Shown here: positions 10,501 to 22,526 of the stretch, piece by piece
How positions within the stretch are numbered: the first letter of the stretch is position 1
How the letters are laid out: each line of letters begins with the position of its first letter
Assembly (NCBI GenBank): GCA_023548195.1
Contig: JAJHZJ010000531.1
Coordinates: forward strand, 7,489,900 to 7,553,899
Length of the DNA stretch: 64,000 nt
Direction of reading: 5' to 3'
From: Bettongia penicillata ogilbyi
Taxonomy: Eukaryota; Chordata; Mammalia; Diprotodontia; Potoroidae
Made by a program: the position numbers and the translations under genes
Notes under the pieces: model-generated
What the model saw: only the letters and a program-made list of their open reading frames with translations
Databases searched by the model: none
Told to the model about the DNA's origin: nothing

Positions 10501-11390
10501 GTGCTGGTAAATGCTCAACAACCAGCTTTTTGGTGGGGGAAATATATGCATGACACACTTTTAAGTTTAATCTATGTTATTAACATTTTCTCCATTGCTT
10601 TTTAAAAATAATTATTTATTTTTCATTTTCAACATTCATTTCCACAAGATTTTAAATTCCAAATTTTCTCCCCATCATTCCCCTCGCTCCCCCTGAGAGG
10701 GCATGCATTCAGATTACCTTTTATCATCCTCCCCTCTGCTCCCCTTCCCCTTTACTTTCTTGAAGGGCAAGATAGGTTTCTATACCTCATTGCCTGTATA
10801 TCTTATTTCTCAGTTGCATGTAAAAACAATTTTTTAACATTTGTTTTTAAAACGTCGACTTACAAATTCTCTCTCTTCTTCCCTCCCTACCCATTCACGT
10901 TGAGAAGGCAAGCAATTCAATATAGGTTATGCATGTTTAGTTAGGTAAATCACCTCCATAATGGTCATGTTGTAAAATACTAACTATATTTCCCTCCATC
11001 CTATCCTGCCCTGCCCCAGTTAATCTATTTTTCCCTTTGACACTATCCTTTTTCTAAAAAGTTTGCTTCTGACGATCCCTCCCCTGATCTGCCCTGCCTT
11101 GTGTCATACTCCCTTTTATCCCCTTCTGGCCTACTTTCCTGCAGGGTAAGATACCCAGTTGAGTGTGTATGTTATTCCTTCCTTAAGCCAAATCCAATGA
11201 TGGTAAGGTTCACTCATTACTTCTTACCTCTCCCCTCTTCCCTTCCATTGTAAAACCTTTCTCTTGCCTCTTTTATGTGAGATAATTTACCCCATTCTAT
11301 CTCTCCATTTCTCCTTCTCCCAATACATTCCCCTCTCACCCCTTTGTTTTACTTTTGGGTATCTTCCCTTCATATTCAACTCACTGTGCC

Positions 11391-11392
<2 letters not shown>

Positions 11393-11437
<45 letters not shown>

Positions 11438-11448
11438 CTCTATCTATT
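11393..11448. repeat. (TATC)n microsatellite
   Basis: About 13 units of TATC lie inside the HAL1 3' UTR. Confidence 0.97.
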
Positions 11449-11539
11449 TTCTCCAACTCTCCTAATACTTACAAAGGTCTCGTGAGTTACAAATATCATC
11501 TTTCCATGTAGGAATGTAAACAGTTCAATTTTCATAAGT

Positions 11540-12631
11540 CTCTTATCATTTCTCTTTCTTGCTTACCTTTTCATGCTTCTCTTGATTCTTGTATTTGAAA
11601 GTCAAATTTTCTATTCAGCTCTGGTCTTTTTATCAAGAATGCTTGAAAGTCCTCTATTTCATTAAATGTCAGGTTTTTTCCCCTTAAGGATTATATTCAG
11701 TTTTGTTGGGTAGGTAATTCTTGGTTTTAATCCTAGCTCCTCTGACCTATGGGATAATGTATTCTAAATCCTTCAATCCCTTAATGCAGAAACTGCTAGA
11801 TCTAGTGTTATCCTGATTGTATCTCCACAATACTTGAATTATTTCTTTCTGGCTGCTTGAAATATTTTCTCCTTGACTGGGGCACTCTGGAATTTGGCTA
11901 CAATATTCCTAGGAGTTTTCCTTTTAGGATCTCTTTCCAGAGGCAGTCAGTGAATTCTCTCAATTTCTGTCTTACTCTCTGGTTCGGGAATATCAGGACA
12001 GTTTTCCTTGCTAATTTTTGAAAGATGATGTCTAGGCTCTTTTTTTTATCTTGGCTTTCAGGTAGTCCAATAATTTTTAAATTATCCCTCCTGGATATTT
12101 CACATTGTCTTCTACTTTTTTTCATTCTCTTGGTTCTGTTTTATAATTTCTTGATTTCTCATAAAGTCATTGGCTTCCATTTGCTCCATTCTAATTTTGA
12201 AAGAATTATTTTCTTCAGTGAGCTGTAGGACATCCTTTTCCATTTGGTCAATTCTGTTTTTTAAGGCATTCTTCTCCTCATTGGTTTTTTGGACTTCTTT
12301 TGCCACTTGAGTTAGTCTGTTTTTAAGGTGCTATTTTCTTCAGTATTTTTTGGATCTTCTTTAGCAAGCTGTTGACTTGTTTTTCAGTGTTTTCTTGCAT
12401 TACTCTCATTTCTCTTCCTAATTTTTCTTTTACTACTCTTACTTGATTTTCAAAATCTTTTTTGAGCTTCTCCATGGCCTGCGACCAATTCATATTCCTC
12501 TTGGAGGCTTTGGATGTAGGAGCTTTGACTCTGCTGTCATCTTCTGGTTGTATGCCCTTATCTTCCTTGTCACCAAAATAAGATTCTATAGTCTGAGTTC
12601 TTTTACGATGTTTACTCATCTTCTGAGCCAT
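11540..12631 (-). pseudogene. HAL1/L1 ORF1, broken
   Basis: The frame starts with M-A-Q-K-M-S-K-H at 12631. The first block (to 12323) carries a T-I-E-S-Y-F-G-D-K-E-D motif and the start of a long coiled coil rich in K, E and Q. The coiled coil continues in another frame (12306-12112). An RNA-recognition block with D-N-L-K-I-I-G-L-P-E-S follows at 12125-11898, and the C-terminal block with ordered K-R-P-E-L-N-R-K is traceable to about 11560. Stops and frameshifts make it non-functional. ORF1p is the RNA-binding chaperone of L1 particles. Confidence 0.85.
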
Positions 12632-12784
12632 ACGCTTGATTTTTTAACTCTTTGTCAAGGTACATCTCCACTTCCAGTGGGAGTGGGAGTTGGGGTGAAT
12701 GTACTGTACTAGGCTTCAGGGATTCTTATCAGCTTCGTGATCTCTCACCGAATGTGGGCCCAGAGCTCAGGAAGCAGCTTCTGC

Positions 12785-12840
12785 CACTGCTATTGCTGCT
12801 GCTGCTGCTACTACTGCTGCCACCACTGCCACCACCCATA
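12785..12840. repeat. Interrupted CTG/CCA trinucleotide repeat
   Basis: A run of gctgctgctgctgcta type followed by ctgccaccactgccaccacc lies inside the HAL1 5' UTR. The other HAL1 has only a short gcagcagcag at the matching place (22960-22970). Confidence 0.85.
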
Positions 12841-13379
12841 TGGCCCTAGGGCTGGGGCTGGACCCAGTCACACCCCTGTGCTCCTCTTTCACCCAGGTCC
12901 CACAGAGTTTTCCCACTGAACTTTTTGGTGTTTGTGGGTTGAGAACTGCCACAGCTGCTAATGATTCAGTCCTCCAAGGCCTATTCCTGCCTGTCTGTGG
13001 GCTCCACTCCCTCCTGGTGTGAAACAATCTTCCTGTCAACTTTCCAGGTTGTTTTGAGCTGGGGATGTTTCACTCTGTCATCTTGTGGGTTCCATAGCTC
13101 TAGAATTCGTTTAGAGTCACTTTTTACCAATATTTGGAGGGCTTTGAGGGATAGATCAGGGAAGTCCCTGCTTTTACTCCGCCATCTTGGGTCTGCCCAC
13201 CCCCCGTAAACCCTCCCCAAACCCATTGCTTTTTTTTAAGTCTAGGAAATCAACAAAGCAACAAATCAAACTCTGCTTTCTGGCATTTGCCAATTTCAAG
13301 GATGAAATGACTCAGGCTAAAAAATGTAAAAATCCACTTTTAGAAGCTGATTTGAGCTGGCTTCAGTACCCCAAGAAAG

Positions 13380-13560
13380 TCAAAGACAGAAATTAGGATC
13401 CAATATATATCAAAATATTTATAGCAACTCTCTTTGTGGTAGCTAGGAACTCAAAATAAAGTGGGTATCCATCAATTGGGAAGCAGCTTATAATATATAA
13501 TATAATACTTAAGTTGAATATTATTGTTCAGTAAAAATAAATTATGTATGGGAGGAATTT
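13380..13560 (+). mobile_element. L1 3'-region fragment
   Basis: Contains aaaatatttatagcaactct and tatccatcaattgggaagca followed by attattgttcagtaaaaata, a diverged match to the end of L1 ORF2. Confidence 0.6.
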
Positions 13561-13574
13561 GGAGAAACATAGAA

Positions 13575-13680
13575 AGATTTACAGGCAGAGAGACAGAGAC
13601 AAGAAAAAGATATAGAGAGATTCAGAGAGATGGAGACAGAGATAGAAATAAAGATAGACACAGGGAGATATAACTTCAAA
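13575..13680. repeat. Purine-rich simple repeat
   Basis: Interrupted gagacaga and agatagaga units. Confidence 0.8.
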
Positions 13681-13699
13681 AATAAGAAAGCAGCTGTCC

Positions 13700-14195
13700 C
13701 TCTGTACCCTCCTCTGGTCATACTACATTTGGAGTAATATTTTTAGTTTTGAGTGTTTCAGTTAAGGAAGGAAACTGACACTTTGGAGTATATCCAAAGG
13801 AAGACAACTGACGTGAGGAAGGGCCTTCAGTCTGTGAAATATGAGGACAGAGATTAGGATGTAGGGCTGGTTTCCCTAGTGAAGATTCGGAGAGCCATGA
13901 TAATTGTATTTGATCATTATATGAAGAACTTGAATTATAGGTGAGAAATTCAATAGGTCTATTTTACCCGGAGGACAGAACCTGGAGCTATGAGTGGAAA
14001 TTGCAGGGGCAAGTTTAGGCTTGATGTCAGGAAAAAAAATTCCTAACAATTAGAACTGTCTGGAGATAATGGACTCCCCTTTAATAGAGGTCTTGTCAGA
14101 TACACCATAATGAATGTTCCTTTCAGGAATGGTTGGACTACATGACCCTTTTCAATTCCAAGTATGTGTGATTCTTTATTCTGAAATATTTGAAG
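13700..14195 (+). mobile_element. L3/CR1 3' end, sense
   Basis: Ordered blocks include taccctcctctggtcata, aggaagacaactgacg, ggcttgatgtcaggaaaa, ctaacaattagaactgtct and a terminal ggttggactacatgaccct followed by an attctt tail. These match the 3' end of L3/CR1 elements. Confidence 0.75.
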
Positions 14196-14224
14196 GGTTG
14201 TACCATAAAAGAATGATTGAGAGT

Positions 14225-14430
14225 AATCTGTATTGTTTCAGAAGGGAAAATTAGGGCCAGTAAATTGAAACTATAAGGAGAAAGATTTCTGTTCAATATA
14301 GGGAACAATTTTCTATCATTTAAGGCATCAAAGTGGAATTGAATGTCTCATAAGGAAGTGACTTCCCTAGCAATGACAGAGTCAAATAGAGTTTAGAAGT
14401 CCTTTTCATCTGTGATATTGAAAAGTGGAT
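14225..14430 (+). mobile_element. Second partial L3/CR1 3' end
   Basis: The segment repeats the pattern aagatttctgttcaatata, aaggcatcaaagtggaattg and agtgacttccctagcaat, as in the L3 end just upstream, so two partial copies lie in tandem. Confidence 0.5.
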
Positions 14431-14864
14431 TGATGCCCTGGGGAAGGGGTTGAATAATCATATTCAATATAAGGTAAAAGGAGATTACAAAACGGTATAA
14501 AACCTTTGTATTAACACAGCATAAAACCTATACAAGTGTATATGTAATGGGAAGAGGAAAGTCCTCTACAATTTGCCTTAATGATCTGGGGAAAAATCAT
14601 GGACTGAAAGTATATACCAGAGTATTGGGTCTTTCTTAGTAGCAGCTGACAATAAATTTCAACATAATGAAAAATGCTCATCTCCAATTATACCTTGCAG
14701 GCACTGTTGGAATGAATGGAGCTTCCCTAACCTCCCTATGAACAAAGATAAACCTATCAGGCACCTTCTATATCAAAAGAACTTTCAGAACTTACCAGTA
14801 TATGCCTGATACTTCAAAGGTTCAAAAGGAATTTCTTGGGGAAATAAAGCTTTCTTTAAAGTAA
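14431..14864. other. Unassigned, non-coding
   Basis: No gene or confident repeat is seen. Confidence 0.4.
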
Positions 14865-14958
14865 CATTTGAAAAAATTCCCAGTGGTCTTCTGAGGCAAA
14901 GTGCCTTCCACATTCAGAGAAAGAACTATGGAATTCAATCGCAGAATGTAGCAAATCA

Positions 14959-15004
<46 letters not shown>

Positions 15005-15115
15005 GTTTTGGTTTGTTATATAATTTCTCCCATTTATTTTAGTTCTTCTACACAGCATGACTATAATGAAAATGTATTCAATAGGAAAAAAAATAAAGTC
15101 ACATTTGGAATTAAA
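14865..15115 (+). mobile_element. L1 3'-end fragment
   Basis: Contains ttccacattcagagaaagaa and ctatggaattcaat, then ttcttctacacagcatgact and a terminal aaaaaaaataaa, as in L1 3' UTRs. It is interrupted by a GT repeat. Confidence 0.65.
14960..14999. repeat. (GT)n microsatellite
   Basis: A pure GT run of about 20 units. Confidence 0.97.
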
Positions 15116-15119
15116 ATAA

Positions 15120-15478
15120 AAATTGCTGCCTACTAGTGCAAAAATATTATTTTGAATTGGCAAAGAGCTTATCATAGTTTCAAAGGTCAGTGATAACTTA
15201 TTCTGATATCCAGAGCAGAAGTGAACACAGCAGGCTGTCACAAACATGTTCTCAACCAACTTGCAGACTTTTTCTGTCTTATATCTCCCTCCAAGAGACA
15301 GAGGAACACACAGAAGGAGGGACCAAAAGAGGAAACCTTGGGTTTCATACCCATCTTGACAATGTGATTATAGGTAAGGTCACGTAACCTCTCTGAGACT
15401 TAATTTCCCTCATTTTTAAAATTATATAATGTTTACTTTACTTGACTTACAGATTTGGTGTCAGAAAATTGGGGGAAA
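15120..15478. other. Unassigned, non-coding
   Basis: No gene is seen. An MIR-like ggtttcatacccatcttgac..acctctctgagacttaattt segment lies near 15340-15420 but is too diverged to assign. Confidence 0.35.
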
Positions 15479-15479
15479 G

Positions 15480-16260
15480 CATAAGAAATGACAACCTGCC
15501 AAAGACTCCCATGAGTCTTTATCCAATTTCCCCCAGCATTCCCCATTCTTCCTTCCATCCCTGTGTCTCACTCTTTACTCCCAAACAGTTGCATTAAATT
15601 TGCAAAAAACCCATTATTTGTAATGTGCTGCAGTTTGTTGACCAGTCTCTCCACTGTCCATTGGGTGATCTGCAATTTTAATTCTTTGAAAAACTATGGA
15701 ATTCCAGTCCTTTCATCCATCCACCATCCAAAAAATTGGTGTTTAAAAAATATATGAGTCTTGTTTGGAGTAGAAGGTCATTAAAAGACCTGTGCAATTT
15801 CCCATACCAATTCACTCCTCCTTTCTCATTTCCAGATTATGAGTTCTGTTTGGGTTATCCATCCAGCGGCATTATCATAAGCTGGACAATAGGTATTCTT
15901 ATTCTTTATCCACTTATTTTTTTTCTTTCTTGTGTGAATAATTATACCAAACTCTTTTCAGTGATTATAGATGTCATTTAGAAAACTTTGCCATATCTTT
16001 GAGCTTAATGCAATCAGAACAATATGATCTGCAAAGAGGAGCCTTGGAAGGACTTCCCTTGTGTTTTATTCACACAAGATTCCTTGAGAGATGCAACAGC
16101 AGAAACAATGTTGTTTTATGATCTTTTCATTACTCATATCAGGCGAAGCATGAGATAAGAAGTATACTTACCAAATTTGCCACATGCATGCAGAATGTCT
16201 AGTGCACAGTTCAAACTGAGAAGGAATAATTTCCTAGAGATCTTGAAGTGCTCCCTGAAC
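15480..16260 (-). pseudogene. RTE-clade LINE RT fragment, antisense
   Basis: On the minus strand, cctctttgcagatcatattg near 16022-16041 translates as L-F-A-D-H-I, the RT catalytic F-A-D-D block with the second aspartate changed to histidine. The next residues V-L-I-A follow the RTE pattern. The rest of the segment shows no long frame, so it is a dead antisense copy. Confidence 0.65.
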
Positions 16261-16344
16261 AAAACGGAATTTCAAAAAAGGGAAAGAAGGAAAAAGAAAG
16301 GGGACAACAGACTTTTTAGAAGATAACTGCAAGACAGAAAAGAA

Positions 16345-16600
16345 GAAATTCTGACATTTATATAAAGCCTTAAAAAGTTCCCAAAGCACTTTAACAAATA
16401 TTATTTCATTTGATCCTCAAAACAACCTTTGAAGTAGGTAGACACTACAGGTATTATTATTTCCATTTCACAAAAGAGGAAACTGAGGTACAGAGAGGTT
16501 ACCCAAGATCACATAGCAAGTAAACATGAGAGGCAGGATTTGAACTCTATTCTAAGCCTAGCACTCTATCCACTAGGCCATGCTACTGTCTGTCATGAGA
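16345..16600 (-). mobile_element. MIR/Ther-1 CORE-SINE
   Basis: Blocks agcactttaacaaatattat, ttgatcctcaaaacaacc, gaggaaactgaggtacagag and tagcactctatccactaggc run in reverse-complement order over nearly the whole element. Confidence 0.8.
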
Positions 16601-16613
16601 GTGAACCTGAAAT

Positions 16614-17000
16614 CCTGAAATAGTTTTAGAAAGAAATTTATTGGATCATGTGGGAGAGAGAGAATTGGAAAGAAGGTGTGGCTCCCTCCACAAGTCTTTG
16701 TGAGATAAATTATATAGAATTCAGAAATGGGGGCAAGGACATTTGCCTGATTGGTCTCACATGGGCAGTAGGTAGCCTCCAAACGAAGGGTAGTTTGGGA
16801 TGTATATTAGCAAGTAAGTCAATCTAATTTGGGGAGCCCAAAACACAAGCTTTTGGTGGAACCCCAAACAAGCACTGGGTGGGATCTAAGCATTCCTCCT
16901 AACCATCAGGCATTCTTGCAGCATCTCTGAGTTAAGCCTGACTCCTACAGTAACCTTTAGGGATTAGACAATTTTCTAGTCACATAATGTTAGGTTTAAA
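16614..17000 (-). mobile_element. Candidate endogenous retroviral LTR
   Basis: Read on the minus strand the segment has a CCAAT box in gaccaatcag (16747-16756), a TATA-type ctatataa (16710-16717) about 38 bp further on, and an AATAAA polyadenylation signal (16637-16642) about 70 bp after that, followed by an end in tttca. This order and spacing are those of a U3-R-U5 LTR. The outer boundaries and a TSD could not be fixed, and no internal retroviral genes are present, so a solo or partial LTR is the best guess. Confidence 0.45.
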
Positions 17001-17805
17001 CAATATTAATAAATGATAAATTTTTCTCTATACTACTCTATACTACATATTTAAAAGAAAAATCTATTTAATGTGTTCTAGCCTAAATTATGCAGGGGGA
17101 CTATTAGTTGAAGTTATAGTGGAGAATAAAGGGGGAAGAAAGAGGTTGAATGGGGTAAGGTACTCAGAAGCAAAGAGAAACTTCTGGTTTAGCTTATTCA
17201 CACAAGGATAATAGCTGAACGGGTACTCTCTGCATCAAAAGAATGTTCTTATGGGAGTAATGGTAAGCTTCCCTTTTTATACTAGACATCTTTTCCTTAT
17301 AGTATTTTAGGTTTGAAATATTGTTCTTAATAAAGAACAGTGATGTGCTCCAAGGATGCAAAGCTTTTCACTTAGGGTTAGTATTCATAAATTTATTTCA
17401 TCTTCTTTGACTGGAGTAAATAATCAGCAAAATAATCATTAGCTCTCAATTTTTATTCATTTTTGGGATGATTTGAAAGGTCTGGTTTGGATCTTAAGTT
17501 TCACATCTGCTTTTCTCATTTCATTAACCAACATTTTTTGAAATACACACTAGCTGTGGGAGAGACTCCTTTCTGGCTGCCATGCTTCCCACTGGCTCAT
17601 GCTCCTGATTTGGCTTGATTCTTCAAAGGTGACATGGGCGATTAGCTTAATGGGCAGGACACTTATACCAGCCCAGGAATATGAGACATTTCTTGGTAGA
17701 ATATGAGACATTTGTTTAAGGGCAGGGCTAGACAGAATAGTATTCTATTATCACAGAAAGGATGGCAACATGGGAGGATGAGGAGATGTGAGCTTCATGA
17801 GCTCA
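17001..17805. other. Unassigned, non-coding
   Basis: No gene or confident repeat. A short duplication (atatgagacatt at 17680-17691 and 17701-17712) is the only structure noticed. Confidence 0.4.
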
Positions 17806-17807
17806 CA

Positions 17808-17925
17808 AATTCATAGATTTAGAACTTGAAAGACCTCTGGTACAACCTCCTCAACTTACAGTAAGGGAAACTGAGGCACAGAGAGATTAATTGACTCTCC
17901 CTTGAGCAGAATGATTGACTGGTAA
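17808..17925 (-). mobile_element. MIR fragment
   Basis: Contains cttgaaagacctctggtaca and gggaaactgaggcacagaga in reverse MIR order. Confidence 0.55.
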
Positions 17926-18140
17926 GGCAGAACAAGTCATTCACTCGGTAGACATTAAAAGGAGGGATGACACCCTCTGGTGCACACTCTTCTTCCTTGG
18001 ATTATGTGTTACCACAACCATCTTGAAGCATTTCCTTCATATTTGAGTACATAAAACCTTTTATGCCTTCTGTCTGTGACAAATTTTCACATCATGCAAC
18101 TGTGTCAGAGGATATGTCCTTAGACTTATAGAATCTCATG

Positions 18141-20667
18141 ATAATTTGTTTTAATCTTTTTGTTAGTATCTTATTTGAAATTTTTGCATTTTAGCAAAAA
18201 GATTGTAGCAAATTATCACAAGAATAATACACTTTGATCAGAAATGCAGGGCTGGTTCAATATTAGGCAAACTATTGGCATAATTGATCACATGTGCAAC
18301 AAACCTAACAGAAACCTTGTGATGACCTCAATAGATGCAGAAAAACTTTTGACAGAATACAACACCTATTCCTATTGAAAACACTGGAGAGTTTAGGAAT
18401 AAATGGGGTTTTCCTTAAAATGCTAAGTAGCATTTACCTAAAACCATCAGCAAGCATTATATGTGATAGGGATAAGCTAGATGCATTTCTAATAAGATCA
18501 GAAGCGAAACAAGGATGTCCATCATCACCACTGTTATTCAATATGGTACTAGAAATGTTAGCTTTAGTGATAACAGAAGAAAAAGAAATTGAAAGAATTA
18601 GAATAGTCCTAGAAGAAACTAAGTTATCACTCTTTGCAGATGATATACTTAGAGAATTCTAGAAAATCAAGTATAAAACTACTTGAAATAATAAACAACT
18701 TTAGTAAAGTTGTAGAATATAAAATAAACCCACATAAATCATCTGCATTTCCATATTTTACTAACAAAACCCACCAGCAAGAGATAGAAAGAAAAAATCC
18801 CATGTAAAGTTATTGTAGATATTATAAAATATTTGGGAGTCTACCTGTCAAAACAAACACAGGAACTATGTAAACACATTTACAAAATACTTTTCACACA
18901 AATAAAGTCAGATCTAAATAATTGGAAAAACATCAGTTACTCATGGGTAGGCCTAGCTAATATGATCAAAATGACAATTCTACCTAAATTAATTTACTTA
19001 TTCAGTGTCATACCAATCAAACTACCAAAAAGTTATTTTATAAAGCTAGAAAAAATAAAGTGGGAAGGTGACCTAGCCATAGCAGATTTTAAATTGTATT
19101 AGAAAGCAACTATCACCAAAACCACTTGGTACTGGCTAAGAAATGGAGGGGTAGATCAGTGTAATAGGTTAGGTACAAAAGGTATGGTCGTCAATGATTA
19201 TAGCAATATACTGTTTGATACACCCAAGGATCCCAGTTTCTGGGATAAGAACTCACTGTTTAACAAAAATCTGCTAGGAAAACTGGAAAATAATGTGGCA
19301 GAAACTGGGCATAGACCAATGCCTGACACCATAAACCAGAACAAAGTCCAAAGGGATACACAACCTAAATATAAAGATTGATACTATAAACAAATTTGGG
19401 AGCAAGGAATAGTTTATGTGTCAGATTTATGGAGAATGGAAGAATTTGTGACCAAACAAGAGATGGAGAACATTATGAAATGCAAAATGGATAATTTTGA
19501 TTACATTAAATTAAAAATTTTTCACACAAACAAAGCCAATGCAACCAAGATTAGGAGGGAAGCAGAAAACTGGAGAAGAATTTTTACAACTAATGTCTTT
19601 GATAAAAGCCTCATTTATAAAATATACAGAGAACTGAGTCAAATTTACAAGAATACAAGTCATTCCCCACTTGATAAATGATCAAAGGATATGAACAGGC
19701 AGTTTTCAGAGGAAGAAATTAAAGATATCTATAGTCATATGAAAAAATGTTCTAAATCACTGTTGATTAGAGACATGCAAATCAAAACAACTCTGAGGTA
19801 CATCACATCTATCAGACTGGCTAACATGACAAAACAGGAAAATGATAAATGTTGAAGACGTAGGAAAGTTGAAACACTAATTCATTTTTGGTGGACCTGT
19901 GAGCTGATCCAACCATTCTAGAGAGCAATTTGGAATTATGCCCAAAGGGCTACAAAAATGTGTATACCCTTTGACCCAGCAATACAGTTTCTAGGGCTGT
20001 ATCCCAAAGAGATCATAAAGATGGGAAAAGGACACACATGTACAAAAGTGTTTATAGCAGCCTATTTAATGGTGACCAAGAACTGGAAATGAGGGGATGG
20101 CCATCAATTGGGGAATGGCTGAACAAGTTGTGGTATATGAATATAATGGAATATTATTATGCTATAATTAATGATGAACAGATGGACTTCTGGAAAACCT
20201 GGTAAGACTTATATGAACTGATGCTGAGTAAAGTGAGCAGAACCATGAGAACATTATACACAGTAACAGCCACAGTGTGCAAGGACTGATTCTCATAGAT
20301 TAAGTGCTTCTCAGCAATGCAAGGACCTAAAACATTTCCAAGGGACTCATGATGCAAAATGCAATCCACATCCAAAGAAAGTATTATGGAGTTGGAACAC
20401 ACAATGAAGTAGACTGTTTTCTTTTTTGTTATGTTTCTTTGCATTTTGTTTTGCTTTTCTTTTGACTTCTCCTATTCATTATAATTCTCTATGCAACATG
20501 ACTGGTGTGCAAATGTATTTAACAGGAATGTATGTGTAGACAGCATATAAGATTGCATGCTGTCTTGAGGAGGGAGTGGGGAGGAAAGGGGAGAAAATTT
20601 AAAACTTATGGAAGTGAATGTTGAAAACAGAAAACAATTGAATTAAAAAATTTGAGGAAAAAAAGAA
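18141..20667 (+). mobile_element. 5'-truncated L1 with 5' inversion
   Basis: The sense part (from about 18189) covers the L1 ORF2 RT domain to the 3' UTR and A-rich tail. The first 48 bp (18141-18188) are in antisense and match, when reversed, the ORF2 segment that overlaps the start of the sense part (reverse complement ctaacaaaaagatt versus sense ttagcaaaaagatt at 18191). Flanks ttatagaatctcatg (18126-18140) and ttatggaatctcatg (20668-20682) form a 15-bp TSD with one mismatch. This is the signature of twin priming. Confidence 0.85.
18375..19681 (+). pseudogene. L1 ORF2 (RT and C-terminal region), broken
   Basis: Four open blocks (18375-18662, 18833-19102, 19184-19381, 19418-19681) succeed each other in different frames. 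The first holds K-Q-G-C-P-S-S-P-L-L-F-N and the catalytic L-S-L-F-A-D-D-I-L, so the RT active-site aspartates are intact. The endonuclease domain is absent because of truncation. Stops between blocks exclude function. Confidence 0.88.
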
Positions 20668-21285
20668 TTATGGAATCTCATGGTTAGAAGAGGCTTTAAA
20701 AACACCGTAATTCAACTCATGCTAAGAATACCTTCTCCAGCAGAACTGGTCATTGAGCTTTTCTTCCTGAAGACATTTTGAGTGGGGGAGAAGGAGGGTG
20801 AAGTAGATTATTGCTCTGTTGGATTGTTCTAATTCTTTTTCCTTAAAAAATGCTAAAATTTGTCCCTTCAACTTTCACTCATTCTCCTCATTCTGCTCCA
20901 TGAACTCATGGAGAACAATTCTAATCCCTCTTTCATATGAAAGTCATTCAGATACTTGAAGACAGGCTTCATGCCCCATGTCCTCTCCCCTCAACCCCAA
21001 GGTTTTCTTTTCACCAAACTAAACATTCCAAGTTCCTTCAATAAGTCCTTGTATGGCTTGGCCACCATGCCCTTCACCATCCTGGTCACTTTCCTCTAGA
21101 TACAACATAGCTTGACATTTTTCTTAAAATGTGGTGCCTAGAACTGAGTACAGTACTCAGGTCATACCAGAGCAGAGCAGAATACTGTAAGATCATAACC
21201 TCCTTTGTTCTGGACAATATGTTTAATATGGCCTAACAGCAAGTTTCTTGGTTGCCATGTTACACTTGACTCATTTTGAGAGAAG

Positions 21286-21544
21286 GAGGGAATGAGCATT
21301 TATTAAACACCTACTATGTTACACATACTATGCTAAGCGCTTTGCAAATATTATCTCATTTGATCCTCATAACAAACCTGGGAGGTAGGGTTATTACCAT
21401 CCCCATTTTATAGTTGAGGAAACTGAGGAAGACTGAGTTTAAGTGACTTGCCTAGAGTCACTTGTCTGAGGTCAGATTTGAACTTAAGTCTTTCTGACTT
21501 CTGTCCTTGTGTTCAATCCACTGGGTCACCAAGCTGCCTTTCGT
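21286..21544 (-). mobile_element. MIR/Ther-1 SINE inserted in L3
   Basis: A nearly complete reverse copy: gagcatttattaaacacc, tgctaagcgctttgcaaa, ttgatcctcataacaaac, gaggaaactgaggaagact and atccactgggtcaccaagct. L3 sequence continues on both sides. Confidence 0.8.
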
Positions 21545-21722
21545 CCATTCAAACCCCTTGATGTTTTTAACTGAAATATTGTCCAGAAATGCTTCCCCCA
21601 GTCTGTTCCTGTGAAGTTCATTTCTGAACCCATGTAGAACTTTACATTTATTCCAATTAAATTTCACTTTATTAGATTGAGTCCATTGTTCTAGATATTT
21701 CTGAATCCTCTCTTTGTCATCA

Positions 21723-22010
21723 ATCTCTCTCTCTTGTTGTGGTTTGTTGCTTAGTCTTTTTCATGTCATATCTGACTCTTTGTGACCTCATTTGGGGCTT
21801 CCTTGGCAAAGATACTGCAGTGGTTTTCCATTTCTTTCTCTAGCTGATTTTATAGATGAGGAAACTGAGGTAAACAGAGTCAATTGACTTGCCCAGAGTC
21901 ACATAGTTAGTTAGCATCTGAGGCCAGATTTGAACTCATAAAGATGAGTCTTCCTGATACCAGGCCCAGAACTCTATGCATTATGGCACCACCTAACTGC
22001 CCCTGTCCCT
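21723..22010 (-). mobile_element. tRNA SINE with RTE-type tail, in L3
   Basis: The left end has the reversed tail tcatatctgactctttgtga, then ggcttccttggcaaagatac, and the right end the reversed head tatggcaccacctaactgcc. L3 sequence resumes at ttgtgttatctgcaaatctg. Confidence 0.8.
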
Positions 22011-22526
22011 GTCCCTCTTAGTTTTGTGTTATCTGCAAATCTGACACCCATCAATTGATAAGCACACAGTTTCCTTTCATTCATTCAAGTCATAGATCTA
22101 AATAGTTTTTAAAAGCACAAAGCCAAGTTTGGACATATCCCTGAGGAACTCTTCTAGAAATCTTCCTCTTTGTTGACATAGTCTCATAACTCTGGTCACT
22201 CAAATACTTCAAAAGGCATCTAGCTGTACTATCAATTAGCCTACATATCTCCATTTGGTTCATGAAGTTAGTGGAATTTTGTCAGAGATCTCTTTGAAAT
22301 CTAAGCATGCTATGTGTATAGCCCTAACCTTTCCAACTGGTCTGTCAGAAAATGAGATGACCATTTTTGAAGAAGTTATGCTGGCACTTTATAATCCCTG
22401 CTTCCCTTTTTAAATGTTCATGTCATCCTTTTAACAAAAGACGCTAGTATTTTGACTGGAATCAAAATCAGGCTTACTGACCTGGGGTTTGCAGGTGCCA
22501 CCATCTTCTTTTTTAAAAAATTGGGC

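Larger units (their letters stand above)
10604..13222 (-). mobile_element. HAL1 (half-LINE-1), near full length
   Basis: Read on the minus strand, this runs from a 5' UTR with cagacccaagatggcgg (about 13150-13200) through a single ORF1 (12631 to about 11540) straight into a 3' UTR and A-rich tail near 10604-10630. There is no ORF2. Flanks ccattgcttttt at 10592-10603 and 13223-13234 form a perfect 12-bp TSD. The copy at 22527-25184 has the same layout in the opposite orientation, and their 5' UTRs share caaattctagagct-type blocks. HAL1 elements are known in mammals and are thought to use L1 machinery in trans. Confidence 0.85.

Noticed and set aside
10604..13222. L1 with internally deleted ORF2
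   Set aside because: The second copy with the same ORF1-to-3'UTR layout points to a HAL1 family rather than a private deletion.
12443..13226. Several 60-90 codon frames on both strands
   Set aside because: They lie in the HAL1 5' UTR and antisense to its ORF1.
20157..20444. 95-codon minus frame
   Set aside because: Antisense to the L1 3' end.
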